From assembly GCA_030596265.1 (NCBI GenBank), contig JAUVKM010000017.1:1-15845 (forward strand): a stretch of DNA of 15,845 bases, read 5' to 3'. Below the pieces are notes generated by a model. The model saw nothing but the letters and a program-made list of their open reading frames with translations, was not told the origin of the DNA and did not search any database. This stretch comes from Candidatus Cloacimonadota bacterium. GTDB lineage: Bacteria; Cloacimonadota; Cloacimonadia; Cloacimonadales; TCS61. The position numbers were made by a program, and so were the translations under genes. Shown here in pieces: positions 1 through 7,816 of this stretch. The first letter of the stretch is position 1, and each line of letters starts with the position of its first letter.

Positions 1-35
1 ATAATTAATAAGACCACAAATAAATTTTTTAACAT
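1..35 (-). CDS. N-terminus of an exported or membrane protein (partial, runs off window)
   Basis: Reading the minus strand, an ATG at 35-33 follows a good GGAGG ribosome binding site (complement of 41-45) with a spacing of five. The only codons present give M-L-K-N-L-F-V-V-L-L-I, a charged start followed by hydrophobic residues, as expected of a signal peptide or first membrane helix. The rest lies left of the window, so family and function cannot be named. The call rests on the ribosome binding site plus the signal-like start. Confidence 0.6.
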   Translation of the reverse strand, partial: MLKNLFVVLLI

Positions 36-160
36 TTTTTCCTCCATATTTTATTATTCCAACTTTTCCTTAATATAATGCATAATACATTCCAGAGAAT
101 AAATTTAATTGTTTATTAATTAGTCAAATAAAAGATTCTATATTGCTCGTTGGTTTTCTT

Positions 161-213
161 CACCCTGTAAGAGTTTCTTTCAAGCACTCTCCAATTTTGA
201 CTCTTACAGGGTG
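161..213. repeat. Perfect 14-bp inverted repeat, potential hairpin
   Basis: Bases 161-174 (CACCCTGTAAGAGT) are exactly complementary to 200-213 (ACTCTTACAGGGTG), with a 25-nt spacer. No T-run follows on either side, so it is not a classical intrinsic terminator. It could be an operator-like site, a dispersed-element end or a remnant of one; the sequence alone does not decide. Confidence 0.75.
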
Positions 214-256
214 GCAAAACTATAAACATCGAAAGGGGAGACCAGTTTTTATATCT

Positions 257-374
257 ACCTTGAAAGTGCTAAGTGATAAAACCTTGAAATCACTTCTCTC
301 AATTAAACTCACAGTTAGCAATTTTAAGGTTAAATAATAATTAGAAATTAAAGAAACCTTAAAAGTGTTAAGCG
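257..374 (+). repeat. Three short degenerate direct repeats (ACCTTgAAAgTG type)
   Basis: Copies start at 257 (ACCTTGAAAGTGCTAAGTG), 281 (ACCTTGAAATCACTTC, partial) and 356 (ACCTTAAAAGTGTTAAGCG). The first and third match at most positions over 19 nt. They lie in otherwise gene-free DNA. In one reading both longer copies encode T-L-K-V-L-S-D/G-K, which may be chance or a decayed coding sequence. Confidence 0.45.
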
Positions 375-412
375 GGAAGAAAATTCTGAGAGAAACGCTT
401 GCAGGATTGAAT

Positions 413-443
413 AAAAAAGGGGGAAGCCAACAAAAGCTTCCCC
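413..443 (-). terminator. Rho-independent terminator of the TonB receptor gene
   Basis: An 8-bp perfect GC-rich stem (420-427 with 436-443, GGGGAAGC/GCTTCCCC) encloses an 8-nt loop. On the minus strand the stem is followed by a run of T (complement of the A-run at 413-418). It begins 22 bp past the stop of the minus-strand receptor gene, exactly where its terminator is expected. Confidence 0.9.
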
Positions 444-465
444 AAAAGTAACATGATGTATCTAT

Positions 466-3261
466 TTAAAAAGTAACTGATACTCCAGCATTAAATGTTC
501 TTGGCATGCCCAAGAACACTTCTGCATTATTAGCATTATGTTCTTTGTCACCCCAACTGTTGTATGCACTATGGTCTGTCGCATCTTGAATAAATGTTGT
601 ATCAAGAATATTGAACATATGAGCAAATACTGAAACACCTAATCCGTTGACTCTAACAGGAAGATCATAATTCAAGTGGAAATTAAGTTTAGTATAATCT
701 GGTATTTTCCAACTTTGCTCAGTATCTTCCGGATCTTGTCTACTAAATGGATCCCAAGCTGAATAGTGATCTCGATAATGCTGAACAATAAGCTGAGTCC
801 TCATTCCATCTAATGGAAATATTGTAGTTCCAAATGACAGTTGAGTTTGTGGTGCATCACCAACTTTAAGGTCCTTAACATAAATATCAATAGTTTCAGA
901 ACCACCAGTAGGAACATCATATTCAGCATCTTCAATATTATTTAAATATTTCCAATCACCAATGGAGAGTGCAGCATCAAATTGTACAAACTCTAAAGGA
1001 CGCATTCCTGCTTCTAATTCAAACCCAATATGTCTTGATTCTAAACCGCTAACAAATATTTTTATTTCATCACCCTCTAGAGTATCATGTGAAAAACTCT
1101 GTGATTCATTTTTTCTGTCAGTGAAATAGAAGTTAGCTTTAGTAGCTAATAAGCCTCCTAGTCCATTAAAGTTAACACCACCCTCAATTGACAGGAATTC
1201 TTCATTTTTTGGATTATCAAACATCTCACCAGTCCAATCATTAATAACTTCATCGAATATTGGGCACTTGCTAACCAAACCAACATTTCCGTAAACATCA
1301 AAGCTATCATTAATTATGTAGCTAGATCCACCTTTGACCTGATAGCCACCTAGCATATCAGTTTCAACAGTCAATTCACCACTGTCAACATCAGGAGAGC
1401 CATCAGCAAGTGTGTCAGCAGTTACAAAGTGATCTACATATGTATATTTGATTGTAGAATAACCTCCCATAAGATATGCAGTTAATGCTTCTATAGAGTA
1501 TTCTCCCTGCCAATATCCACCAACCCAATCTACTGTATTTGTGTTGTAGTAGGCAATCTTATCACCTAAAACTTTCTTTTGGTCTTCGTCAGTTATATCA
1601 AAATCATTACCTGTATAGACATAATAATCACCACCTAAAAGATCACGAACTTCACGGAAGTGATCAATCTCTGCGGTTCTCCAGTCAATACCAACTGATG
1701 TTTTTAAGTTTTCATTAATGTTATAATAAGCTTTTGATATCGCACCGATAGTCCATTGGTTATTTCTGCTGTTACGTAGGATTCCAAGAGCTTCCCCATC
1801 TGCTTTATAAAGACTGTCTCTATCAACCCAGTAGTCGCCTTCAGGACCTGAATTCATGGCAATGGTAGCATCCCAATCCCATGACCAAGGAGATGGACCA
1901 TAATAGAATTTGTAATCATCATCACCAAGTTCTCCATTAGCATCACGACGATAGATATCTCCATAAGTACCAGTTCCACCACCTTCTCCGCCAGAATAGT
2001 AAAGAATTGAATAAAGATTAAAGTCTTCATTAATTTTTGTATACCAGTTCAAGTTAACCTGTGGTTTATGATAGAAATTTTCTCTTTCATTAATAAAGTT
2101 AGGGTCATGACGATCATGTTCTTCCCCATTCCACCATTGTTTTCCATCATAATAATAACTAACAGGACTCCAGTTTTGATTAAAATCGTAACCTTGTTCC
2201 GGGAATTTAACGTAAGCAGTATCTGCATTTGAATAATAATCATCTAAGCCATCAGCATAATCTTGATCATATGTTGCAATATTCTGCTTATAAAGATTCT
2301 GACCATGTCTTTGAGGAGCGCCAACAACGTATAATTCAAGTTTGTTACTTGAGTTCACATTCCAACCTGTTGCAAGATAATATGCCCAAGAATCAGTCCA
2401 AGTTTTCTCAATCAGACCCTCACCAGTTTTTCTAACACCCACTGCGCTGATAGCAAATTTATCACCAAGAAGACCTGTACTAGCCATAACCGTAGATTTT
2501 AAAAATCCACCGCTACCGAATTCTTGCTTAAATTTTGTTCCTGTTTCCATAGCTGTAGGATCTGTAATAATGTTCATTGTTCCACCAATTGATGGTGTAG
2601 CAAGGTTAACAGCACTAAGGCCTCTCTGCATCTGAATTGAAGAAGTTGCATCACCAACTCCATCCCAGTTAGACCAATAAACCCAACCGTTTTCCATATC
2701 ATTCACAGGAACACCATTAATCATAATAGCAACGTTTCTTTGGTCAAAACCTCTAACGTTAACTCTGGCATCACCGGCACCGCCACCTTGATTTGTAGCA
2801 TAAACACTAGGCGTAGTAACTAAAGCTAATGGGATGTCTCTAGAACCAAGTTTTGATTCCATTTCTTCTTTATCAACATCTGTAAAGGCAACGGGAGTTT
2901 GACGTTCCTTTGCACGATCAGACACGATCTTTATTCCTTCAATGCCAATTGATTCAACAACAAGTTTAACATTAACAATTGCTGTTTCATTTTCTTTAAC
3001 TTCAACTTCCAAGTTCTGGGTTCCATAACCCATATAACGAAATTGAATTTCAACCAGACCAACAGGAACATCAATTAATGTAAAAGTACCATTGTTTTTC
3101 GTATAGGTACCTTGTTCTGCACCAACTAGTATTACTGCAGCATTAGCAAGTGGTTGTCCACTGTTCTCGATAGTAACCCGCCCGGCAATTTTTCCAACTT
3201 GCGCATATACCGGCAGGATCAACAAAACTGTAAGAATAACAAACAATACGATCTTTTTCAT
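466..3261 (-). CDS. TonB-dependent outer-membrane receptor with carboxypeptidase-regulatory-like domain
   Basis: A 931-aa outer-membrane active transporter that would use TonB energy to import a ligand; the substrate is not evident. A signal peptide (residues 1-20, cleaved after V-Y-A) precedes a carboxypeptidase-regulatory/CarbopepD_reg-like beta-sandwich (about 24-102). A TonB-box-like stretch near 120-127 (RQTPVAFT) and a plug domain follow, the latter with NVRGFDQRN (168-176), INGVPVND and IGGTMNIITD. The remainder is an aromatic-rich beta-barrel ending in Phe, the usual outer-membrane signature. I chose the ATG at 3261 rather than the frame opening 22 codons earlier because AAGGAGG lies just upstream and the signal peptide starts there. 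No SusD-like partner is adjacent, so it may act alone or with unlinked genes. The protein appears intact. A terminator lies at 413-443. Confidence 0.92.
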   Translation of the reverse strand: MKKIVLFVILTVLLILPVYAQVGKIAGRVTIENSGQPLANAAVILVGAEQGTYTKNNGTFTLIDVPVGLVEIQFRYMGYGTQNLEVEVKENETAIVNVKLVVESIGIEGIKIVSDRAKERQTPVAFTDVDKEEMESKLGSRDIPLALVTTPSVYATNQGGGAGDARVNVRGFDQRNVAIMINGVPVNDMENGWVYWSNWDGVGDATSSIQMQRGLSAVNLATPSIGGTMNIITDPTAMETGTKFKQEFGSGGFLKSTVMASTGLLGDKFAISAVGVRKTGEGLIEKTWTDSWAYYLATGWNVNSSNKLELYVVGAPQRHGQNLYKQNIATYDQDYADGLDDYYSNADTAYVKFPEQGYDFNQNWSPVSYYYDGKQWWNGEEHDRHDPNFINERENFYHKPQVNLNWYTKINEDFNLYSILYYSGGEGGGTGTYGDIYRRDANGELGDDDYKFYYGPSPWSWDWDATIAMNSGPEGDYWVDRDSLYKADGEALGILRNSRNNQWTIGAISKAYYNINENLKTSVGIDWRTAEIDHFREVRDLLGGDYYVYTGNDFDITDEDQKKVLGDKIAYYNTNTVDWVGGYWQGEYSIEALTAYLMGGYSTIKYTYVDHFVTADTLADGSPDVDSGELTVETDMLGGYQVKGGSSYIINDSFDVYGNVGLVSKCPIFDEVINDWTGEMFDNPKNEEFLSIEGGVNFNGLGGLLATKANFYFTDRKNESQSFSHDTLEGDEIKIFVSGLESRHIGFELEAGMRPLEFVQFDAALSIGDWKYLNNIEDAEYDVPTGGSETIDIYVKDLKVGDAPQTQLSFGTTIFPLDGMRTQLIVQHYRDHYSAWDPFSRQDPEDTEQSWKIPDYTKLNFHLNYDLPVRVNGLGVSVFAHMFNILDTTFIQDATDHSAYNSWGDKEHNANNAEVFLGMPRTFNAGVSVTF

Positions 3262-3298
3262 AACTTCCTCCTTGTTATAATTAATACGACTATGCGAA

Positions 3299-3327
3299 AA
3301 AGTTGAATTGTGCTCGTGAAATGTCAA
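3299..3327 (-). promoter_or_regulatory. Candidate promoter for the TonB receptor gene
   Basis: A perfect TTGACA -35 hexamer (complement of 3322-3327) lies about 60 bp before the receptor start codon. The hexamer 17 nt further on (AACTTT) is a poor -10, so this is a weak candidate resting on the -35 and its sensible distance. Confidence 0.3.
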
Positions 3328-3448
3328 GTTGAAAATTAATATTATTGATTTTATATTACTATTTAGATAGTATCTTATTATTTGGACTATGAATTATATC
3401 AAATTTATAGGACTTAAATAGTTACGGGAATTGCAATTGCATATTTTA

Positions 3449-4228
3449 TTATTTATTATTATTTAAATGTTCCCACATTTTTTTTTCTTTTTCTTTTTCA
3501 GGAATTTGCCTTGTTCCACCGTAAAGAGTTTTTTCCCATTCTCCATACATTGGGTTTGGAAGAATTATGAATCTCTTTCCAAACTCGTTTTTAAAATCTT
3601 TTACAGATGAAAATCTTTTTTCTATATTATTATAGCGAAAAACATCTTCAAAATCAATTAAATTATCCCCGATAAACATAACGATAAAATGATCTTCTGC
3701 TACCTGATTTCTTCTAATCCCCTTATTGGATGTATCACTTTTCAGAAGAATGTGAGATTCTTCGGCTTGAGGGAAACCCAGAATATTAAGATTTTTAAGG
3801 GTTCCCTCCATATGACGCAACTTCCTATTAGAAATATAGTATATCTCACAACCATTTTCATAAGCATAATTAAGAAAATCCAGCGAACCCGGTATTGCTT
3901 TGCCTTCAGCACTTTTCACCCAATTATCAAAATCACCATAATACTGTGCGCCATCGACAATCATTCTAACTTGGAAGGCTGAATTATCTATAACTGTCTC
4001 ATCTGCATCAACAACTATTGCTCTCTTTTTTGTACGCTTAATCTTTAGATCTTCATCCAATCTTAGTCTGGCAATATTATAAGCCTGATAGGCAAGAGCA
4101 TGATATTCGGCTGATGTTGTCTGCCATAAAGTTGACATAATCAAAGATTTTCGTAATAATCCAATATCTTCTGCAAACGTTAAATAGGCCAACATTAAAA
4201 TCATTAGAATAATTAAAGCTTTTTTCAT
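3449..4228 (-). CDS. HAD-superfamily acid phosphatase / 5'-nucleotidase, e(P4) (class C) type
   Basis: A 259-aa exported phosphatase predicted to dephosphorylate nucleotides or other phosphomonoesters in the periplasm. After a hydrophobic signal peptide (about 1-19, ending L-T-F-A) comes the family segment WQTTSAEYHALAYQAYN (35-51), characteristic of lipoprotein e(P4). HAD motif I is DADETVIDNS (74-83), with nucleophile D74 and general acid D76. Motif II is ISNR (132-135), a motif III lysine lies near 163-169, and motif IV is GDNLIDF (187-193). Relatives usually read DLDET in motif I, and the classical e(P4) is a lipoprotein; here no Cys follows the signal peptide, so the mature protein is probably soluble. 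AAGGAGA precedes the ATG. It lies between the receptor and a kinase for deoxynucleosides, so a nucleotide-salvage link is plausible, but that is inference. Confidence 0.85.
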   Translation of the reverse strand: MKKALIILMILMLAYLTFAEDIGLLRKSLIMSTLWQTTSAEYHALAYQAYNIARLRLDEDLKIKRTKKRAIVVDADETVIDNSAFQVRMIVDGAQYYGDFDNWVKSAEGKAIPGSLDFLNYAYENGCEIYYISNRKLRHMEGTLKNLNILGFPQAEESHILLKSDTSNKGIRRNQVAEDHFIVMFIGDNLIDFEDVFRYNNIEKRFSSVKDFKNEFGKRFIILPNPMYGEWEKTLYGGTRQIPEKEKEKKMWEHLNNNK

Positions 4229-4254
4229 ATTAATCTCCTTAATTTAAAAAGAAT

Positions 4255-4369
4255 GTCTTTGCGAATTTGCTTCTTGCTGATACAGATGAAGCAATCTCAT
4301 TCTTTCTTAAATAATTAGATACTCGAGATTGCCGCGATAGAATTTCTCCGTAAGATTCCTTGCAATGAC
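4255..4369. repeat. Degenerate inverted-repeat element (GCAATCTC ... GAGATTGC)
   Basis: The gap between two minus-strand genes contains two arms. The left arm (4255-4298) starts GTCTTTGCG and ends GCAATCTC. The right arm (4325-4369) starts GAGATTGC and ends GCAATGAC. The inner octamers are exact reverse complements and the outer ends match approximately. The ends resemble the widespread bacterial intergenic repeat that begins GTCATTGCGA and contains GCAATCTC (recalled, not searched). It may form a cruciform or act as a weak terminator after the kinase gene. Confidence 0.6.
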
Positions 4370-4375
4370 GATTTC

Positions 4376-5788
4376 TCATTTTACAGAATCACTTATAAGA
4401 GCATTGTAAATTATTTCAAAAATGTATCCCACGTGAATACGGTTCGTAAAATCTATCTTCTCAACATTTATCTCAATTATTTTACCTTTATGATATCCAA
4501 ATCGGCAAACATCATTGGCATATGTTCTATACCACCCATTCAATGCATCAATATCACTTCTGCTCCAGCCGCCTTCCATCTCCATTTCTCTTCCACGTTG
4601 TTGAATGCGTCTCCAAGCCAGATCAGTTCTTCCTTTTAATACAATCAAAAGATCAGATGAGGGAATTTCATTACATACCGTTTTAAATTTAGCAGTTAGC
4701 AGATCAAGCTCATCGTGATCTAAAAATCCGTCTTTATGAAATTGATAACAGAAAACAAGAAGATCTTCCGGTAGTGATCTATCTAACACATAACTCTCTT
4801 TTCCACTGGTCCCTTTAATTTGAAATTCTTTTCGCATATTTAGAAAGTGAAGCTGAAGATCGTAGCAATATGTTTTTTTATCTTTTAGAAATTTTTCCAG
4901 AAGTGGATTTTCCTCAGGGTTTTCATATAATCCGTTTATCTTTAAGCTTCGCTGCATTATTGCTGTTAAAGTTGATTTACCTAAACCAACATTCCCCGCT
5001 ACAGAGATAAGTTTTGGATTTTCCAGCAAGAATTTCTCCAATTTTGTTTCTGCATCGATTGCCTTAAGGGTTGCGGCAGTCTCTGGTAAAGTAACCCATT
5101 TACTGATTCCCGGTGTTGTTACGCGAAGATCAAGAGATCTAATTTTTTCTGCAATTTTATTGATCGTGGTTTCTATATATTTATCAATAGGCGTATCCAC
5201 ATTTGCATCTATCACCAACACTGAGCAAGTAACGTGACGATTAATAAATTGATCGTATAGCTGGTTCAATTGCTCCAGATATTCTCTTGGAATTCCAGCC
5301 TCACTTTTTCTCCCACGTTCCTTGATCCTTTCTAAAAGAACTGGGACATCTGCCTTAAGGTAAACTATCAAATCCGGAAGTGTTATCTCTTGTGTCATTA
5401 GATCATAGTTACGTTGATAGGCTAGAAATTCTTCTTCTGTCATGTTTCCCATGATCTTTTGCGCCATGCCAAAAATATGATAATCCTCAGCCAAAGTTCT
5501 ATCTTCTAAAACAATTCCTTTCCTGTCTTCTATCTGACGCTGCCTGTCTAATCTACCATTGAAGAATTCGATCTGTGCCATAAATGCATTCCCAATTGGG
5601 TCTTCATAGAATGCGTCTAAAACTTTAGGATTAAATTTTTCTTGAAAGGCATAAACTTTTTCATCACCAATTCTATTGGGAATTGTTGAAAGCAATATTC
5701 TATTATACGGTTTTTTGCTTGCAGCATCTACCAATGTAGATTTTCCAACACCTATATTTCCTACGATTCCAATTCTTAAATGTTCCAT
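4376..5788 (-). CDS. Tandem (fused two-domain) deoxynucleoside kinase
   Basis: A 470-aa cytosolic protein predicted to phosphorylate deoxynucleosides to dNMPs with ATP or another NTP, for DNA-precursor salvage. It carries two complete copies of the dNK fold. Copy 1 has P-loop GNIGVGKST (10-18), DRT (96-98, the family's D/ERS position), PDLIVYLKA (138-146) and lid RIKERGR (154-160). Copy 2 has P-loop GNVGLGKST (265-273), DRS (336-338), SDLLIVLKG (378-386) and lid RIQQRGR (394-400). Typical bacterial members are about 200-220 aa with one domain, so this is a genuine fusion of about twice the usual length, with about 40 linking residues. Neither half shows a missing key motif. It follows the membrane-protein gene by 22 bp and is probably co-transcribed. 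Which nucleoside each half prefers cannot be read from the sequence. Confidence 0.88.
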   Translation of the reverse strand: MEHLRIGIVGNIGVGKSTLVDAASKKPYNRILLSTIPNRIGDEKVYAFQEKFNPKVLDAFYEDPIGNAFMAQIEFFNGRLDRQRQIEDRKGIVLEDRTLAEDYHIFGMAQKIMGNMTEEEFLAYQRNYDLMTQEITLPDLIVYLKADVPVLLERIKERGRKSEAGIPREYLEQLNQLYDQFINRHVTCSVLVIDANVDTPIDKYIETTINKIAEKIRSLDLRVTTPGISKWVTLPETAATLKAIDAETKLEKFLLENPKLISVAGNVGLGKSTLTAIMQRSLKINGLYENPEENPLLEKFLKDKKTYCYDLQLHFLNMRKEFQIKGTSGKESYVLDRSLPEDLLVFCYQFHKDGFLDHDELDLLTAKFKTVCNEIPSSDLLIVLKGRTDLAWRRIQQRGREMEMEGGWSRSDIDALNGWYRTYANDVCRFGYHKGKIIEINVEKIDFTNRIHVGYIFEIIYNALISDSVK

Positions 5789-5810
5789 TCTGTCCTGCTA
5801 TTTATTATGA

Positions 5811-6620
5811 TTATTCAAAAAGCTCAAATTCATCCAAGCTCTGGTAATATTTTTCGATCAGGATATAAGAGAATGGTATCGTTACAAGGAGTCCTAAACC
5901 AACAAATGCAGCACCAATAATATTCATCACAAACAATCTGAACACAATAAAGAATTGTTGCCAGCGTGTTTCTGCACTTGCTTTATAGCAGGAAATAACC
6001 GCTTTTATTGGATTCATTTTCTTTCTTGTAATAAGAAGAGCTGCAGGAAATGTTATCGTTATCCAATAAAGGATTAAAATAAATCTAACCGGATGCAGAA
6101 TCGGATCTACGGTAATTCCTAAAATGTAGCCTGTACAAAGTATCTTTAGAAGTAAGAAATATAGAATATTTACAAGCACGAGTAGAAATAATTTTGGATA
6201 GTTTATTAGTGCCTGAAAATACCTTGAAATTTTAAGCGGTTCGTCAATAAAATTATCTTTGAATCCAAATGGGATCAATGTAAATGGGACTAAAATCAGC
6301 AGCATAAGATTTGTGAAAAGGTAATGATCGATTCTCAAACTCTCTGCCAGATCTTTACTGAAGAAAATTCCTAAACCGATAAGTAAAAAAGATGTAAGGA
6401 CTATAAAAATAGAGAATGAATAATATTGAGATTTAATAAGTTTGAATTTTTCCCAAACATCCTTGTAATTCACTTTTGCTGAAAGCTGACCAGAAAGAGC
6501 ACCGGTTGAATGACCACACACTTTGCAGAAAAGAGCATGTTTATCTAGTTCAGTATTGCATTTTACATTTATCTTTCTGCCATTTTTTGTTTTTTCTTTT
6601 CTCATACCACTACATTTCAT
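5811..6620 (-). CDS. Multi-pass membrane protein with N-terminal cysteine (zinc-ribbon-like) segment
   Basis: A 269-aa protein of unknown function. The first 40 residues are basic and carry Cys at 3, 21, 32 and 35, ending CKVCG. This resembles a zinc ribbon in which the usual first CxxC is degenerate (one Cys, KCNTEL), so metal binding is uncertain. About five to six hydrophobic helices follow (roughly 69-87, 100-119, 143-168, 178-198 and 223-256). The last contains GLGLLVTIPFSYILIEKYYQ, reminiscent of bacterial multi-pass membrane families with a Gly-Pro kink near the end. I placed the start at 6620, because GAGG lies six bases upstream; an ATG four codons earlier (6632) has no ribosome binding site. 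It is the first gene of a probable two-gene unit with the tandem kinase. No specific function should be assigned. Confidence 0.7.
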   Translation of the reverse strand: MKCSGMRKEKTKNGRKINVKCNTELDKHALFCKVCGHSTGALSGQLSAKVNYKDVWEKFKLIKSQYYSFSIFIVLTSFLLIGLGIFFSKDLAESLRIDHYLFTNLMLLILVPFTLIPFGFKDNFIDEPLKISRYFQALINYPKLFLLVLVNILYFLLLKILCTGYILGITVDPILHPVRFILILYWITITFPAALLITRKKMNPIKAVISCYKASAETRWQQFFIVFRLFVMNIIGAAFVGLGLLVTIPFSYILIEKYYQSLDEFELFE

Positions 6621-6653
6621 AAACTTCCTCATCTATCATTTATTAATGCTAGA

Positions 6654-6682
6654 AAATTTCTGAGGAGCACTCATTTTGTCAA
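6654..6682 (-). promoter_or_regulatory. Candidate minus-strand promoter in the divergent intergenic region
   Basis: A perfect TTGACA (complement of 6677-6682) is oriented towards the membrane-protein gene, about 57 bp before its start. The hexamer 17 nt on (AAATTT) is a poor -10. The region 6621-6756 must also hold the promoter of the plus-strand queD run; the best plus-strand candidate I see is TTTACA at 6695-6700 with a weak -10. Confidence 0.3.
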
Positions 6683-6756
6683 TTATTAAAGTTCTTTACA
6701 AATAAAGCACTCAAAATTTATTCGAGGTTGCTTTGAATACGAAATGAGGAGGAGTT

Positions 6757-7125
6757 ATGTATAAACTGAATGTAACCTCAAATTTTTCATCGGCGCACAA
6801 ACTGGATGGATACGAAGGTTTATGTAAGAATCTTCATGGTCACAATTGGAAAGTACGTATTGGAATTATCTGCGAAAAAATCGATGATATCGGAATGACA
6901 ATAGATTTCGGCGAAGTTAAGAAATATTTGAATGACGTAATGATGATGCTTGATCATACTTATTTAAACGAATTAGAATATTTTAAAGGGATAAATCCAA
7001 CTTCAGAAAATATTGCAAAATTCATTTATCATGAAATAAAAAAACGTATTAAAGTTCCTGAATGTAAAATGACTGATGTAGAAGTTTGGGAATCCGATAT
7101 TACTTCCATGGTCTATTTTGAATAA
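6757..7125 (+). CDS. queD: 6-carboxy-5,6,7,8-tetrahydropterin synthase (QueD)
   Basis: A 122-aa cytosolic enzyme that converts 7,8-dihydroneopterin triphosphate to 6-carboxytetrahydropterin in queuosine (7-deazaguanine) biosynthesis. The zinc ligands are visible as H14 (in FSSAH) and H27/H29 (in LHGHNW). The C23-to-HGHN spacing (CKNLHGHN) is the bacterial QueD arrangement. The catalytic D66-H67 pair lies in LDHTYLNEL, PTSEN is at 81-85, and the pterin-anchoring Glu is E112 in VWES. Length and motifs are complete. GAGGAGG (6746-6752) precedes the ATG. It opens the plus-strand run with engB 21 bp downstream. The relatives queC, queE and queF are not in the window. 6-Pyruvoyl-tetrahydropterin synthase is the main alternative within the superfamily, less likely in this bacterial context. 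Confidence 0.9.
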   Translation: MYKLNVTSNFSSAHKLDGYEGLCKNLHGHNWKVRIGIICEKIDDIGMTIDFGEVKKYLNDVMMMLDHTYLNELEYFKGINPTSENIAKFIYHEIKKRIKVPECKMTDVEVWESDITSMVYFE

Positions 7126-7146
7126 CTACAAAAATTGGTGAAATAA

Positions 7147-7764
7147 ATGAGAATTGTAGAATCTAAATTTGTTAAAAGTGCTGTTAAACCAGTTGACTAT
7201 TATCCAACCGCTTTTGCAGAAATTGCCTTTGCCGGAAAATATAATGTAGTAAAATCGACTCTGATAAATAAACTGCTAAACCGAAAAGGAATTGCTAAAG
7301 TTAGTAACAAACCCGGCAAAACTAGATTGATCAATTTCTTTGAGATCAGGTTCAAAATTAATAAGAAGGAGCTGGAAGGTTTTTTTAGTTTTGTTGATCT
7401 GCCAGGATATGGATATGCAAAAGTAAGTAAAACACAGCGAGATTCCTGGAAAAAAATGATTCTCACTTTCTTTGAAAATAGACATCAACTCAGAGGTGTG
7501 GTCTGTTTAGTTGATATCAGGCATAAAGCAGATCCCAAAGATATTCTCATGATACAAATGCTGCAATCTATGAATATTCCATTCATGATCGCTGCCACAA
7601 AATCTGATAAGATCCCAAAATCAAAGGCAACTGCTGCAATAATAAAATTGAAGAGTGGATTGAATTTGGGCAATCAGCAAATAATTGCCTGCTCATCATT
7701 AAAGAGAAGAGGAATTGATAACATCTTGGACTGGATTACAGATCGAGTTATTGATTTTAATTGA
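7147..7764 (+). CDS. engB: EngB/YsxC/YihA-family ribosome-biogenesis GTPase with an aberrant P-loop
   Basis: A 205-aa TRAFAC GTPase that normally assists maturation of the large ribosomal subunit. The family opening F-V-K-S-A-V-K-P (8-15) and IAFAG (26-30) are intact. So are DLPGYGYAKV (84-93, G3), TKSD (151-154, G4), SSLKRRGID (183-191, G5) and PGKTRLINFF (56-65, G2 region). The G1 loop, however, reads GKYNVVKST (30-38) where the family has G-R-S-N-V-G-K-S-S. The invariant Gly before Lys is Val35 (codon GTA at 7249-7251; GGA would restore Gly by one base). Mutating the equivalent Gly in other small GTPases impairs nucleotide binding, so the protein may be impaired, unusual, or the base may be a sequencing error. 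Only a weak GGTGA precedes the ATG, and dxs follows after 52 bp. Confidence 0.9.
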   Translation: MRIVESKFVKSAVKPVDYYPTAFAEIAFAGKYNVVKSTLINKLLNRKGIAKVSNKPGKTRLINFFEIRFKINKKELEGFFSFVDLPGYGYAKVSKTQRDSWKKMILTFFENRHQLRGVVCLVDIRHKADPKDILMIQMLQSMNIPFMIAATKSDKIPKSKATAAIIKLKSGLNLGNQQIIACSSLKRRGIDNILDWITDRVIDFN

Positions 7765-7816
7765 CAGTTGAGTCTAATAAATCTACTTTTTGGTTCAATA
7801 ATATGAAGGTTGAATT

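Larger units (their letters stand above)
36..412. other. Gene-free AT-rich region with short repeats
   Basis: About 380 bp between two minus-strand genes. I see no supported gene: the one open frame of 64 codons (143-337, plus strand) starts at a TTG without a ribosome binding site and has no recognisable family. The region contains a 14-bp perfect inverted repeat (161-213) and three related short direct repeats beginning ACCTT (257, 281 and 356). The promoter of the partial gene at the left edge must lie in its left portion; no convincing -35/-10 pair was identified. Confidence 0.6.

Noticed and set aside
143..337. A 64-codon open frame on the plus strand in the left gene-free region
   Set aside because: It starts at TTG with no ribosome binding site, spans the inverted repeat, and has no recognisable domain; likely a chance frame.
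3262..3327. A 22-codon N-terminal extension of the TonB receptor
   Set aside because: The internal ATG has AAGGAGG and starts a clean signal peptide; the extension would bury the signal peptide and lacks a ribosome binding site.
7200..7673. Minus-strand open frames antisense to engB
   Set aside because: They are shadows of the plus-strand GTPase and have no motifs or ribosome binding sites.
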